From: Niastella vici
Lineage (GTDB): Bacteria; Bacteroidota; Bacteroidia; Chitinophagales; Chitinophagaceae
NCBI RefSeq assembly: GCF_002077945.1
Contig: NZ_LVYD01000066.1
Span: 18,790-82,789, forward strand
Length of the DNA: 64,000 bases
Reading direction: 5' to 3'
The stretch's first letter is position 1. The number at the start of each line of letters is the position of its first letter. Below, piece after piece: positions 27,139 through 35,093 of this stretch. A program made the translations under genes and the position numbers. Below the pieces are notes generated by a model. That model was given only the letters and a program-made list of their open reading frames with translations, was not told the origin of the DNA and made no database searches.

Positions 27139-28707
27139 ATGGCTCAAAAAGCAGTTGATATGAACCAGATCAAACAAGTATGGCAATTAAGACAGGACGG
27201 TGTTGCCATTAAAGAAATAGCCCGCAGAACAGGCATTAGCCGCAAAACGGTAAAAAAATACCTGCGCAAAATGGAGCCCATCGATGCCGGTGAGGATCCA
27301 TACCCTGATAGTGATAAGGAATTGGCATCCGTTGTTTATAATAGCGATTATACTCTTATACGTGGAAAACGATTCGAGGCCCTGCTGGCTCATTTTAAGC
27401 AGGCACAGCACGAGCTGCATAAAACCGGCGTGACCAAACAGTTGCTTTGGATCGAATATTGCCAGGGACATGAAAATCCCTATGGATATACGCAGTACTG
27501 TTTGCTGTTTAGAAAATTTTTAAAAGACAGCGACCCGGCTTTCCACTGGGAATATATTCCGGGAGAGTTCATACAGGGCGATTTTGCAGGAAAGAAACTC
27601 AACTATGTAGACAGGCAAACAGGTGAAGTAATTGCCTGCGACGTGTTCATTGGAGTGTTGCCCTTCAGCGGACTGATCTTTTGTATTGCTGTGCCATCGC
27701 AAAAGACAGCCGACTTCGCCCATTGTATTAATGAGCACCTAAAATACATTGGTGGCGTTACAAAAACCATCCTGTGTGACAATTTTAAAACGGCCGTAAA
27801 GCGTGCCGATAAATACGAACCAGCGTTTACAGATCTTTGTAACCAGCTTGCTGAACACTACAATACTACGTTCAGCGCTACGCGTCCGGCAGAACCCAGG
27901 GATAAGGCCATGGTAGAGAAATCTGTGAACATTGTCTATACGCACATTTATGCCCATTTACGCAATCAAGTGTTCCATAGCATTGAATCGCTTAATCACC
28001 ACATCCGCCAACACCTGGACGCTCTTAATCGAAAGCCTTATAAGAACAGTTCAGAAAGCCGCCTGGACATTTTTATGCGCCAGGAACAACCCGTTTTAAA
28101 GGCACTGCCTTCACAGCCATATCAAGTGAAAAAAGGCAAACAGGTAACCGTTCAGACTAACTATGCCATCCAACTTCCCGATAATAAGCATTATTACACA
28201 GTCCCATATCAGTACGTTGGATGCAAAGTTTGGCTGAGTTATGATAGCAGGACCCTGGAAGTGTTCCACCAAAATGAGCGCATTGCCTTCCATGTCCGTA
28301 GCAGTAACGAACCTAAGTTTAACCGCATCCACGAACACATGCCAGCCAACCATCAGCATATGGTTGAGCTACGAGGATGGACAGTAGAACAGTTGCTCAC
28401 AAAAGCCGGCTGGGTGGGCGAATATACCCGGCAGGCAGCCGACCGACTGCTCCATGGCAGCATATATCCGGAACAGAACTTCAAGACCTGTCACGCCATG
28501 ATACGCTTACAGGACTCATACGGTAAAGATCGCCTGGAAGCAGCTTGCCGCAGGGCTGCCAACGTTCCCAGGCCAACATTGAAAATGATCCGTAATATTT
28601 TGGAAGCAGGACTGGATAAACAACCATTGCTTTTTGATGAAGAGCAGGACGAACCAGAACAATTACCTGACCACGAAAATATAAGAGGTCCTGAAAATTA
28701 CAAATAG
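27139..28707 (+). CDS. istA: IS21-family transposase IstA
   Basis: A 522-residue DDE transposase. The N-terminal helix-turn-helix (about 8-45, IKEIARRTGISRKTVKKYL) binds the element ends. The integrase core has the three acidic residues visible in QGDFAG, LCDNFKTA and DKAMVEKSVN. A beta-rich C-terminal domain follows. The length is normal for the family and there is no frameshift. It acts with the ATPase IstB encoded downstream. The ATG at 27139 follows an A-rich stretch and the helix-turn-helix begins a few codons later. Confidence 0.95.
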   Translation: MAQKAVDMNQIKQVWQLRQDGVAIKEIARRTGISRKTVKKYLRKMEPIDAGEDPYPDSDKELASVVYNSDYTLIRGKRFEALLAHFKQAQHELHKTGVTKQLLWIEYCQGHENPYGYTQYCLLFRKFLKDSDPAFHWEYIPGEFIQGDFAGKKLNYVDRQTGEVIACDVFIGVLPFSGLIFCIAVPSQKTADFAHCINEHLKYIGGVTKTILCDNFKTAVKRADKYEPAFTDLCNQLAEHYNTTFSATRPAEPRDKAMVEKSVNIVYTHIYAHLRNQVFHSIESLNHHIRQHLDALNRKPYKNSSESRLDIFMRQEQPVLKALPSQPYQVKKGKQVTVQTNYAIQLPDNKHYYTVPYQYVGCKVWLSYDSRTLEVFHQNERIAFHVRSSNEPKFNRIHEHMPANHQHMVELRGWTVEQLLTKAGWVGEYTRQAADRLLHGSIYPEQNFKTCHAMIRLQDSYGKDRLEAACRRAANVPRPTLKMIRNILEAGLDKQPLLFDEEQDEPEQLPDHENIRGPENYK

Positions 28708-28769
28708 AGATCAAGACGATGATACACTCATTATACATGCCAGCCCCTGACGCCTGCCGCGGGCTTGCA

Positions 28770-28841
28770 CTGGAGGAAGCATAGGATTTTACCTCTAATA
28801 TTTAATGATGATTTTATTAAGCAATCCTATGCTTCCTCCAG
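28770..28841. repeat. 19-bp perfect inverted repeat between istA and istB
   Basis: CTGGAGGAAGCATAGGATT (28770-28788) is exactly mirrored at 28823-28841, with a 34-nt AT-rich spacer. It lies 63 bp after istA and 39 bp before istB. No T run follows. It could throttle istB translation or transcription, or be a small nested palindromic insertion. Confidence 0.8.
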
Positions 28842-28880
28842 CGCCAAACATTTATCTACACAATTTATAAATCAACATCG

Positions 28881-29606
28881 ATGAACACAACACAAACCCT
28901 CACGCAAATGGAGGATCTGAAGTTAACAGGCATGGTTGCCAGTTATCGTTTGCAACTGGAACTACCCGTTAATCAGCAGTTAGAAGGACATGAACTACTG
29001 GCGCATCTACTTCAGGCTGAACAATTACACCGAACGAATGAACGCATGGAATCACTGTTAAAGGCTGCCAGGTTACGTTATAACATCACAGCCCAGCAGA
29101 TAGACTGTAGCACCGAAAGAAACCTTACAAAAGCTTCCTGGGCCAGCTTAATGGAAGGCAATTACATCAAAGGCGGGGAAAATTTATTGATTACCGGCGC
29201 GACTGGTTGCGGCAAGAGTGCGATCGCTTGTGCTCTGGGACATCAGGCATGCATAATGGGTATTAAAACACGCTACTTTAACCTGAACCGGTTAATTGAA
29301 ACGATCAACATGGCCAAGACAGATGGAAGCTACGTTAAGCTATTAAACCAACTGGAAAAGGTACCATTGATTATTCTGGACGACTTTGGCTTACAGCATA
29401 TCAACAAAAACATAAAGCTGGCATTACTCCAAATAATGGAAGACCGGTACGAAAAAAAATCAATCATCATTACTTCTCAATTACCCGTATCTGCTTGGCA
29501 TGGTTACCTGGATGAACCAACCTTGGCCGATGCAATTCTTGACAGACTGACAGCCAAAAGCCATAGAATAGAATTGAAGGGCGAGTCCAGAAGAAAGAAA
29601 AAATAA
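28881..29606 (+). CDS. istB: IS21-family helper ATPase IstB
   Basis: A 241-residue AAA+ ATPase that assembles on DNA and activates IstA for target choice and transposition. Walker A (GATGCGKSAIA, about residues 109-119) and Walker B (LIILDDFG, about 168-175) are intact. The N-terminal helical domain (LKLTGMVASYRLQLE) and the DAILDRL motif near the C-terminus are typical. In most IS21 members istB overlaps or closely follows istA. Here the gap is 173 bp with a strong inverted repeat. Confidence 0.95.
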   Translation: MNTTQTLTQMEDLKLTGMVASYRLQLELPVNQQLEGHELLAHLLQAEQLHRTNERMESLLKAARLRYNITAQQIDCSTERNLTKASWASLMEGNYIKGGENLLITGATGCGKSAIACALGHQACIMGIKTRYFNLNRLIETINMAKTDGSYVKLLNQLEKVPLIILDDFGLQHINKNIKLALLQIMEDRYEKKSIIITSQLPVSAWHGYLDEPTLADAILDRLTAKSHRIELKGESRRKKK

Positions 29607-29723
29607 CAGTCTATCCACCAAATCATATCTTTGAAATCTCCACAATAGCTCTTTCTCTTTTAGGCCTTCCTGCAGAGGGGTTACCTTCACCGTTACAAGG
29701 GGATACCTTGGCCGTTATTTACA

Positions 29724-29731
29724 ATCGAAGG
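29724..29731. repeat. Right target-site duplication of the IS21 element
   Basis: ATCGAAGG, identical to 26812-26819, directly follows the element's terminal TTTACA. Confidence 0.8.
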
Positions 29732-29788
29732 GGAGTTACAAACAATCTACCATGTCTTAGTTGACGTCCCACGGACGCAAGCACGGAT

Positions 29789-30184
29789 ATGCTGATGTTT
29801 CAAAACCCACAGAATTATTGGGGATCTTATGACCTGCCTAAAGTAAAGTGGATAACCCTCAGGCTACGCTGTTTACTGGAAAACCTGATCAAATTAAATA
29901 ACCTACCTGTTATTGATAATGCCACCCTGATTGCCGTAAAAGAGGCTTTTACCACTTTAATCGGTTCTGATAACTTTAAACGGTTACCGTCAAATTATCC
30001 CAATGCTAGGTTTATAAAAGAGCTGGAACAAAAATTAGCGCTTATCGTAAAACAGCACAAACCCCGTGATCATATCCGCTTTCGTTTATCGCGAAAACTC
30101 AAAGTAGAAATTATCGCTAAACGGTTTATGATGGCCGATTTTGTTCCGTTTGTTAAGTTCTTTGATCTTGATTTTGAAAAATAA
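29789..30184 (+). CDS. Hypothetical protein, 131 residues
   Basis: A basic, probably helical protein (KWITLRLRCLLENLIKLNN, RFRLSRKLKVEIIAKRFMM) with no signal peptide and no recognised family. It lies 57 bp from the IS21 right duplication, so the insertion probably separated it from its original upstream sequence. It is the first of three small genes leading into a broken serine recombinase and may belong to the same decayed mobile unit. The second ATG (codon 3) is an equally good start. Confidence 0.5.
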   Translation: MLMFQNPQNYWGSYDLPKVKWITLRLRCLLENLIKLNNLPVIDNATLIAVKEAFTTLIGSDNFKRLPSNYPNARFIKELEQKLALIVKQHKPRDHIRFRLSRKLKVEIIAKRFMMADFVPFVKFFDLDFEK

Positions 30185-30237
30185 TATTAGCTAATCTCTT
30201 CGCTTGTACAATTAATAACCACAAAAATTAAAAGTTT

Positions 30238-30459
30238 ATGTCAACAACCATTATCACTAAAAAAGAATTGACTATTCCTGCCGGTGTGATCACACAAGTA
30301 TCCGATGTAATTATCGAAAATGAAATTACTCATACGATTATCGGGGCTGACATTGACGAAGATACCATAACACTGGAGGTTCAATTCACCAAAGACGAAC
30401 GGGAAATCATTCATGAAATAGAAGACATTGTTTCTGATTACGAAGAAGAGGCTGAATAA
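30238..30459 (+). CDS. Small acidic hypothetical protein
   Basis: A 73-residue acidic protein with the appearance of a small beta-rich domain (TIIGADIDEDTITLEVQF) and an acidic C-terminal helix. No family was recognised. After the TAA at 30457-30459 the same frame continues with ten more mostly acidic codons to a second TAA (30490-30492). The first stop may therefore be a recent nonsense change (GAA to TAA), as in the recombinase downstream. The gene follows its neighbour by 53 bp. Confidence 0.5.
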   Translation: MSTTIITKKELTIPAGVITQVSDVIIENEITHTIIGADIDEDTITLEVQFTKDEREIIHEIEDIVSDYEEEAE

Positions 30460-30530
30460 GAGCAGGACGATGAAGAAGAAAATGAAAGCTAAAGATTTCC
30501 CTTACCATGACCTTTAAAAAATTAAATACC

Positions 30531-30827
30531 ATGAATACCCTTATTCCCCCTTTAGATAATTTAGAAGCATGCATAGCTTTTGCCCACAAGATCAATCCTA
30601 AAAGACAACCTCTAACTATAGAAAAACTCCGAAGTTTCCCAGGTTGTGAGCATTACAGTGATGAAGAAGCTCAGAACATCATACAGTCTTTTGAACTACT
30701 GACAGCCATTATATTTGAAGCCACTACCACTGGGCAAAATCTTTGTAATTCTGAGGGCCAAGTTGTATATTTAAGTGACAATAACCAACCAGCACAAATA
30801 CCCGAACCTTTAAGTAAAGCAGCATGA
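30531..30827 (+). CDS. Hypothetical protein translationally coupled to the recombinase
   Basis: A 98-residue protein (NTLIPPLDNLEACIAFAHKI; LTIEKLRSFPGCEHYSDEEA; AQNIIQSFELLTAIIFE) with no recognised domain. Its stop overlaps the recombinase start (ATGA at 30824-30827), a sign of translational coupling and therefore of a related function, for example a recombinase accessory protein (inference). An in-frame ATG at 30507 also exists, but the A-rich AAAAAATTAAATACC before 30531 favours the later start. Confidence 0.55.
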   Translation: MNTLIPPLDNLEACIAFAHKINPKRQPLTIEKLRSFPGCEHYSDEEAQNIIQSFELLTAIIFEATTTGQNLCNSEGQVVYLSDNNQPAQIPEPLSKAA

Positions 30828-32480
30828 AGACAAATTTTGATATGTTTCAACAATGGTCAAAAAGACCAACTGTTAAATTTGTAAAAACCTCCGATGAAAA
30901 AGTAGCTGTTGTATATACCCGAGTATCTTCCAAAGAGCAGTATGATACCAACCTTAGTTTAGACTGGCAAAAAAAAGCTATTGATGAGTTTGCCAGTAGA
31001 GGTAATATCAGAAGACGCCTGTTTTGGAGGTACTTATGAAAGTGCCAAAACAGATGGCCGTAAGGAATTTCAGCGAATGCTCGATTACATCAAAAAGAAC
31101 AAAAGTGTAATTACCCACGTACTGGTTTACCTGCTCGACAGGTTTAGCCGCTCAGGTGATGGAGCTATGAAACTGGCTAAAGACCTGCGTGAAAAATATG
31201 GAGTTACTATTATTGCCGTTACCCAGCCCATTGATACCAGCAATCCCGGTGGTGTGTTTCAGCAAAACCTTCAATTCCTGTTCAGTCAATATGATAATGA
31301 GTTAAGGAGACAAAGGGCTATGGCTGGTATAAAAGAGCATTTGGAACAAGGTATTTGGTGCAAAAAGCCACCAATGGGATATACAGCTATAAAGGAAGGT
31401 AAAGAGCGAAAGATTGTGATTGACGAAACAGGCAAGAAATTGCGCAAGGCTTTTCATTGGAAAGCAGCAGGCATTAAAAATGATGAAATCCTACTAAAGC
31501 TGAAGGCAATGGGCGTGGAGATATACAAGCAAAAGCTAAGCATGATATTTTCCAACCCATTTTACTGCGGCATCATAGCCGATAAAATGTTAAATGGGCA
31601 ATTGGTGGAGGGTACCCATGAAAAGCTAATTTCCCCTGAAGTGTTTTTACAGATACACCAGGTAAGAGCAGCAGCAAAGGGTAAATATGGAGTAACCCAT
31701 AAAAAGGAAAACGAACAGTACCCTTTGAAAATTTTCATGAAATGCAACAACTGTGGTAATGGCTATACTGGCTATGTAGTAAAGAAAAAGAACAAAACCA
31801 ACAGTAAGGTACATGAGTTCCACTATTATTAATGCCGCTCACATGGATGCAATTGTAATCAACGAACAACCGAGGTCAACCAGGAGTTTGTTTCCTTCTT
31901 AAAGGACTATACCATACAACCTCAACTGGTAGCTCCCTTGCTATATCATATGGATGCGGCTTTTGACAAGCACTATGAAGTGGCTTTGGAGCAACAAAAA
32001 CTATACAAAGACAAACTGGCAGATATAGAGAAAAAATCAGAAGAGTTGGAAGATGACTTTTATCTGTATAAGAAGATACCTGAGAATGTATATATCCGGC
32101 TGAGAACAAAACTGGCGAAGGAAAATGCAGATGTAATGGAAGTTCTCTCAAATCTTGATGTAGAAGGTTCTAACCTGAAAACTTACTTCCAATGGGGTAT
32201 TACACTTTCGACACAACTCGCTACCAGATGGGATTCCAGCGGGGTGCCTGTAAAAGAGAAACTGCAAAAGTTCGTCTTCCCCGAAGGAGTGATCTATAAT
32301 CGCGAAAAAAGGGCATTTCTAACCTCCAAAGTAAATATGCTCTTTGAGCCAATTGCGCAACTGAACAGCATTACAGGCGGGGATAAAGAAAAACAGGACG
32401 GCATAAAAGCCGTCCTGTCCAATTGGGTCGGGAAAGCTGGATTCGAAACAGGGAAACAGAACCCAATTAATTTATTATAG
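30824..32480 (+). pseudogene. Large serine recombinase, inactivated by a frameshift and an in-frame stop
   Basis: Two breaks interrupt one recombinase. The first frame (30824-31039) holds the resolvase start with the catalytic serine motif VVYTRVSSKEQ. Near 31000 the reading shifts by one base, and the second frame continues with ACFGGTYESAKTDGR, LLDRFSRSG and the Recombinase domain. A zinc ribbon begins with CNNCGNG. At 31830-31832 a TAA follows HYY, yet the same frame goes on at once with CRSHGCNCN, the second half of the zinc ribbon, and a coiled coil up to 32480. An AAA-to-TAA change explains that stop. The restored protein would be about 550 residues, the usual size of phage or conjugative-element integrases. 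It is probably the remnant of an integrated element. Confidence 0.85.
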
Positions 32481-32743
32481 ATATTTGGGAGTAGGCCCTT
32501 ATTGATCTCTGTTGGTTCATAATAATCAATAATAATTTCAATAAGGAATAATCTTCAAACGGGAAACTGCTTTCATTTATTAAATTTCATAATTTTGACA
32601 AGTTCGAGTTTTACTATGTTAAACGAGATAAGAATAAGCAAATTTTGAACATTTTGATCGACCATTACTCGACTAATAAAAAGCGATACTTGATTTTCAA
32701 TTAATTATACGGTTTTGACAAGTCTGGTCGGAACCTCTTAATC
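32481..32743. other. Spacer between the recombinase remnant and the ISL3-type element
   Basis: About 260 bp without a gene. TTTTGACAAGT occurs twice in the same orientation (32592-32602 and 32713-32723). These could be recombination-site halves or chance in AT-rich DNA. Confidence 0.35.
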
Positions 32744-32775
32744 AAGGATCGCATAAATGCGGTCCTTTTTTTATT
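32744..32775 (+). terminator. Rho-independent terminator
   Basis: AAGGATCGCA (32744-32753) pairs with TGCGGTCCTT (32758-32767; one T-G pair) over a TAAA loop, followed by a T-rich run. It would end transcription from the recombinase operon before the transposon. Confidence 0.7.
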
Positions 32776-32837
32776 TTATACAACTTTACAGATACTGCGT
32801 TTTTTGGATCAAGTCAATTTCTTGGGGGATTGGGTTG

Positions 32838-33827
32838 TTAAGCATAGATTTTCTGTAGTCTGAATAAGAAGAAATTAATGTCTCGAACCCCTCTTGCCGA
32901 AGCCCTAAAAGCCTTGATTTTAGCATTAAAAGCTTCAGCCGAAGCGTTGGTACTTCTGTTGTTGAAGTAGTTGAGTATAGTCAGATAGTGAGTTTCTATT
33001 GATTTGGCAACGGTCCTAAAGGAATCAATTCCAGCAGCTTCTACTTCATTATACCATAAAGCCAGTTTTTTAAATGCCTCTTCTTTACACTTGCAATGAT
33101 TAAATATGCCAGTGAGTTTCATAGATAAATCATAGGCGTTCTTTATTGCCGGATAGCGCTCAAACATCAGTGTAGCCCGTTGCTTTTGAGAATACGTCCA
33201 ATGTTCTTTGTGCTTGAATAACAGATAGCGGCTGCGGGCCAGCAATTGTTTGGGAGAATCGCCGTTGGGTAATAACTGTGGGATATAGGCAATTCCTTGC
33301 TTTTTGGCCAGGGCAATCTGTTCATTTTCCTCATCAATAGCCTGCCAGCGGTGTTTGATGCGTATTTCCTGTACTGCTTCAGTTGCCAGTTGTTGCACAT
33401 GGAATCGGTCTACCACCCGGTGTGCATAAGGGAAACAGCGTTTGACGATCAAGTGCATACCAGCCGCCATATCCAGGGTTACTTCCTGTACTTTTTTTCT
33501 TAATCGTTCAGGCAGGCGTAATAATATATCAATAACCCTCTCAGCCTGAGTTCCTTTGATCATGGCTACAATAGCACCTTTCTGTCCTTTGGCTGTTTTA
33601 TTGGTAATTACTGTATAAAGCTCATCATTAGATAAGGCGGTCTCATCAATACTTATGTGAGTGCCCATATTCTTCTCAAAGAGCATCCATTCCTTAGCAT
33701 GCTCCCGCTGGTCCCAATCTTTGTAATCCGAGATATGATGCTTGTATTGCTGCTGAAGTTGGCTACCATCCATCTGGTACATCCGGGCCAGTTGATGACA
33801 ACTAATCGGATGATCGTCCAAATGCAT
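32838..33827 (-). CDS. ISAon1-type transposase, catalytic part
   Basis: A 329-residue DDE transposase segment. It starts with a helix-turn-helix-like region (ISCHQLARMYQM), then shows HISIDETAL (first Asp), VTLDMAAGM (second Asp), a RVVDRFHVQQLA motif and NASAEAFNAKIKAFRA (catalytic Glu), which is the ISL3 DDE pattern. It overlaps the N-region frame by 26 bp and is displaced by +1 relative to it. Translation may therefore start at its own ATG by coupling, or follow frameshifting. Both frames look intact, so the element may be functional. Confidence 0.9.
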   Translation of the reverse strand: MHLDDHPISCHQLARMYQMDGSQLQQQYKHHISDYKDWDQREHAKEWMLFEKNMGTHISIDETALSNDELYTVITNKTAKGQKGAIVAMIKGTQAERVIDILLRLPERLRKKVQEVTLDMAAGMHLIVKRCFPYAHRVVDRFHVQQLATEAVQEIRIKHRWQAIDEENEQIALAKKQGIAYIPQLLPNGDSPKQLLARSRYLLFKHKEHWTYSQKQRATLMFERYPAIKNAYDLSMKLTGIFNHCKCKEEAFKKLALWYNEVEAAGIDSFRTVAKSIETHYLTILNYFNNRSTNASAEAFNAKIKAFRASARGVRDINFFLFRLQKIYA

Positions 33828-34197
33828 CTTTTAAAAAAAGCGCGAACTCTTTGGTGAGTCGTGCTCCTTTCATAACCAGATCCCAGTTACGAGATACAAT
33901 TTCTCCACTGCCTTGAACTTCCCAGCGGCGGCGTTTTATACTTAATTCTACTTTGTTGTCTCGAATCGGAAAGTCTTGTACTCGAACTTCCGGGTAAAAC
34001 CCTTTGGAGTGAAGCGTTTGGCCTGTGTACTCAGCTGGCGGAAGATTCTTTTCTTCTAAAAATAAAACCAACCCTTCCTTATCCTTTACAAAATGAGTTA
34101 TATCAAAATATTCAAGTGTCCCTTGCGGTAAAAAAAAGCCTAATAATTCCTTTTCCTTGTCCTTTTCCAATGTTCTAATCCGTTTTATTGGCTGCAA
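33802..34197 (-). CDS. ISAon1-type transposase N-region protein
   Basis: A 131-residue protein, the separate N-terminal region of ISAon1-type transposases. Characteristic segments are FFLPQGTLEYFDITHF, YPEVRVQDFPIRDNKVEL and KRRRWEV, followed by EFALFLKD. It probably contributes DNA binding. Its end overlaps the catalytic frame by 26 bp around the tract CTTTTTTTAAAAG (minus strand). The start at 34197 lies just inside the element's right end. Confidence 0.85.
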   Translation of the reverse strand: MQPIKRIRTLEKDKEKELLGFFLPQGTLEYFDITHFVKDKEGLVLFLEEKNLPPAEYTGQTLHSKGFYPEVRVQDFPIRDNKVELSIKRRRWEVQGSGEIVSRNWDLVMKGARLTKEFALFLKDAFGRSSD

Positions 34198-34210
34198 AAA
34201 AAGGATTTTC

Positions 34211-34281
34211 TCCTAAATCCCCCAACTTTACAACCTGATCCCGTTTTTGGGGATCAGGTTGAAATTTTGGGGGATTTAGGA
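34211..34281. repeat. Abutted right-end/left-end junction forming a 71-bp palindrome
   Basis: TCCTAAATCCCCCAA (34211-34225) is mirrored exactly at 34267-34281, and CAACCTGATCCC (34231-34242) at 34250-34261. The left arm is the right end of the insertion sequence. The right arm has the sequence of a left end. They are separated by CGTTTTTG, the target duplication, which is the structure of a transposon circle junction or head-to-tail pair. The left element end is preceded by CAACTTTACA (32781-32790), also present in the right arm (34224-34233). Confidence 0.75.
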
Positions 34282-34416
34282 TAAGATGAGACTATACCCA
34301 GTAGGGAGCACTGTTCACCCAGGGCTTCACACTTCGGGTATCAAGTGGACATATCTGAAACTAAAGCCAACTTTGAAACAGCTATTGTCTTTTATGATGC
34401 AACAAAGGCGCCCAAT

Positions 34417-35031
34417 TTAAAAAGGCCGGCTTTTAAGGATACCCTTGAGAAGACAATTATTTATATTGTCTATCAGTTGATGTCTTCTCTCTTTGTTCAG
34501 CGATGGGTCTTCAATGGCAATTTGTAATTGCCAGAAATACAGCCAGCATGCCACTTCTTTATTAAATTCAGATTGATAAAGATATTCAGCAATGCCCCTT
34601 TTAAAGTTTTGTAGTATGAATGGCTCCAGCTTTTTTTCCCTAAACTCATATACCAATTGCCATGCATTAGGATAATATCTTTTAATTTCCCTGCAAAGCA
34701 ATGGCGGTAAAAAATCTATTGTACGCTTTATATAGCTGAATATATTATTCATTTCAACTGCTGCATCGGGTGAATTGCCCGGGCAAACGGATAGAAATTG
34801 CTCGCTTTTAAAAATAATATTTTCAACAAGGGCAATCACGAGCCTTTCTTTGTTTATGAAAAGATTGTATAATTTTTTTCTGGACATACCGCTCTTCAAT
34901 GCTACCTCCTGCATCGATGTGTTTTTAACACCTTTTCTTATAAAAAAAGACAATGCATTTTCTAGGATATTTGGGTCGCCGGTTTTTATTACAGGCATGT
35001 CAAATAGTGAATGCGAAATAATAGTTTTCAT
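34417..35031 (-). CDS. TetR/AcrR-family regulator (paralogue 1)
   Basis: A 204-residue regulator. The N-terminal helix-turn-helix (about 22-65) reads FFIRKGVKNTSMQEVALKSGMSRKKLYNLF. The rest is a helical ligand-binding domain with no assigned ligand. It is a clear paralogue of the TetR at 50862-51494: both share SEQFL.VCP, SPDA..EMNN.F.YI, LCREI..YYP.AW.LV.EFREKKL.PFI.QNF and a common C-terminus (NNCLLK.IL). It lies between an insertion sequence and an LpxR-family gene in the same orientation. The targets are unknown. Confidence 0.88.
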   Translation of the reverse strand: MKTIISHSLFDMPVIKTGDPNILENALSFFIRKGVKNTSMQEVALKSGMSRKKLYNLFINKERLVIALVENIIFKSEQFLSVCPGNSPDAAVEMNNIFSYIKRTIDFLPPLLCREIKRYYPNAWQLVYEFREKKLEPFILQNFKRGIAEYLYQSEFNKEVACWLYFWQLQIAIEDPSLNKERRHQLIDNINNCLLKGILKSRPF

Positions 35032-35093
35032 TGCCTATGTTTTTATTGAAAAAAAAGATACTGGTGTGTAACGGGAAAATCAAATGCCACTAT

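Larger units (their letters stand above)
26820..29723 (+). mobile_element. IS21-family insertion sequence, complete
   Basis: A 2904-bp element bounded by TGTAGATCACGG at the left and, reading inward from the right, TGTAAATAACGG. Both are followed by GGTATCCCC and then GGTAACCCC after 13-14 nt. It carries istA and istB in order and is flanked by the 8-bp duplication ATCGAAGG. Both genes are intact and the duplication is perfect, so the insertion appears recent and possibly active. It carries no passenger gene. The istA-istB gap is unusually long (173 bp) and holds a 19-bp inverted repeat. Confidence 0.88.
32806..34241 (-). mobile_element. ISL3-like (ISAon1-type) insertion sequence
   Basis: An approximately 1436-bp element. 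The left end starts GGATCAAGT with TTGGGGGATT about 16 bp inside. The right end read inward starts GGATCAGGT with TTGGGGGATTTAGG at the matching place. CGTTTTT lies directly outside both ends (32798-32804 and 34242-34248). The eighth base differs (T/G), so it fits a 7- to 8-bp target duplication. The element has two overlapping frames on the minus strand, an N-region protein and the DDE part, as in ISAon1-type members. A second left-end-like sequence abuts the right side (34249-34281). Confidence 0.75.

Noticed and set aside
32592..32723. TTTTGACAAGT pair as attachment sites of the recombinase
   Set aside because: Only 11 bp match in AT-rich DNA, both on the same side of the gene. Too weak to annotate as att sites.
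33802..33840. Programmed -1 frameshift at TTTAAAA in the ISAon1-type element
   Set aside because: The slippery heptamer is in the right phase, but the downstream frame is displaced by +1, not -1. A TAA also lies just before the downstream ATG. Own-start or coupled initiation is more likely.
34345..34527. 60-codon open frame on the plus strand
   Set aside because: It overlaps the C-terminal coding region of the TetR gene on the other strand and has no independent support.
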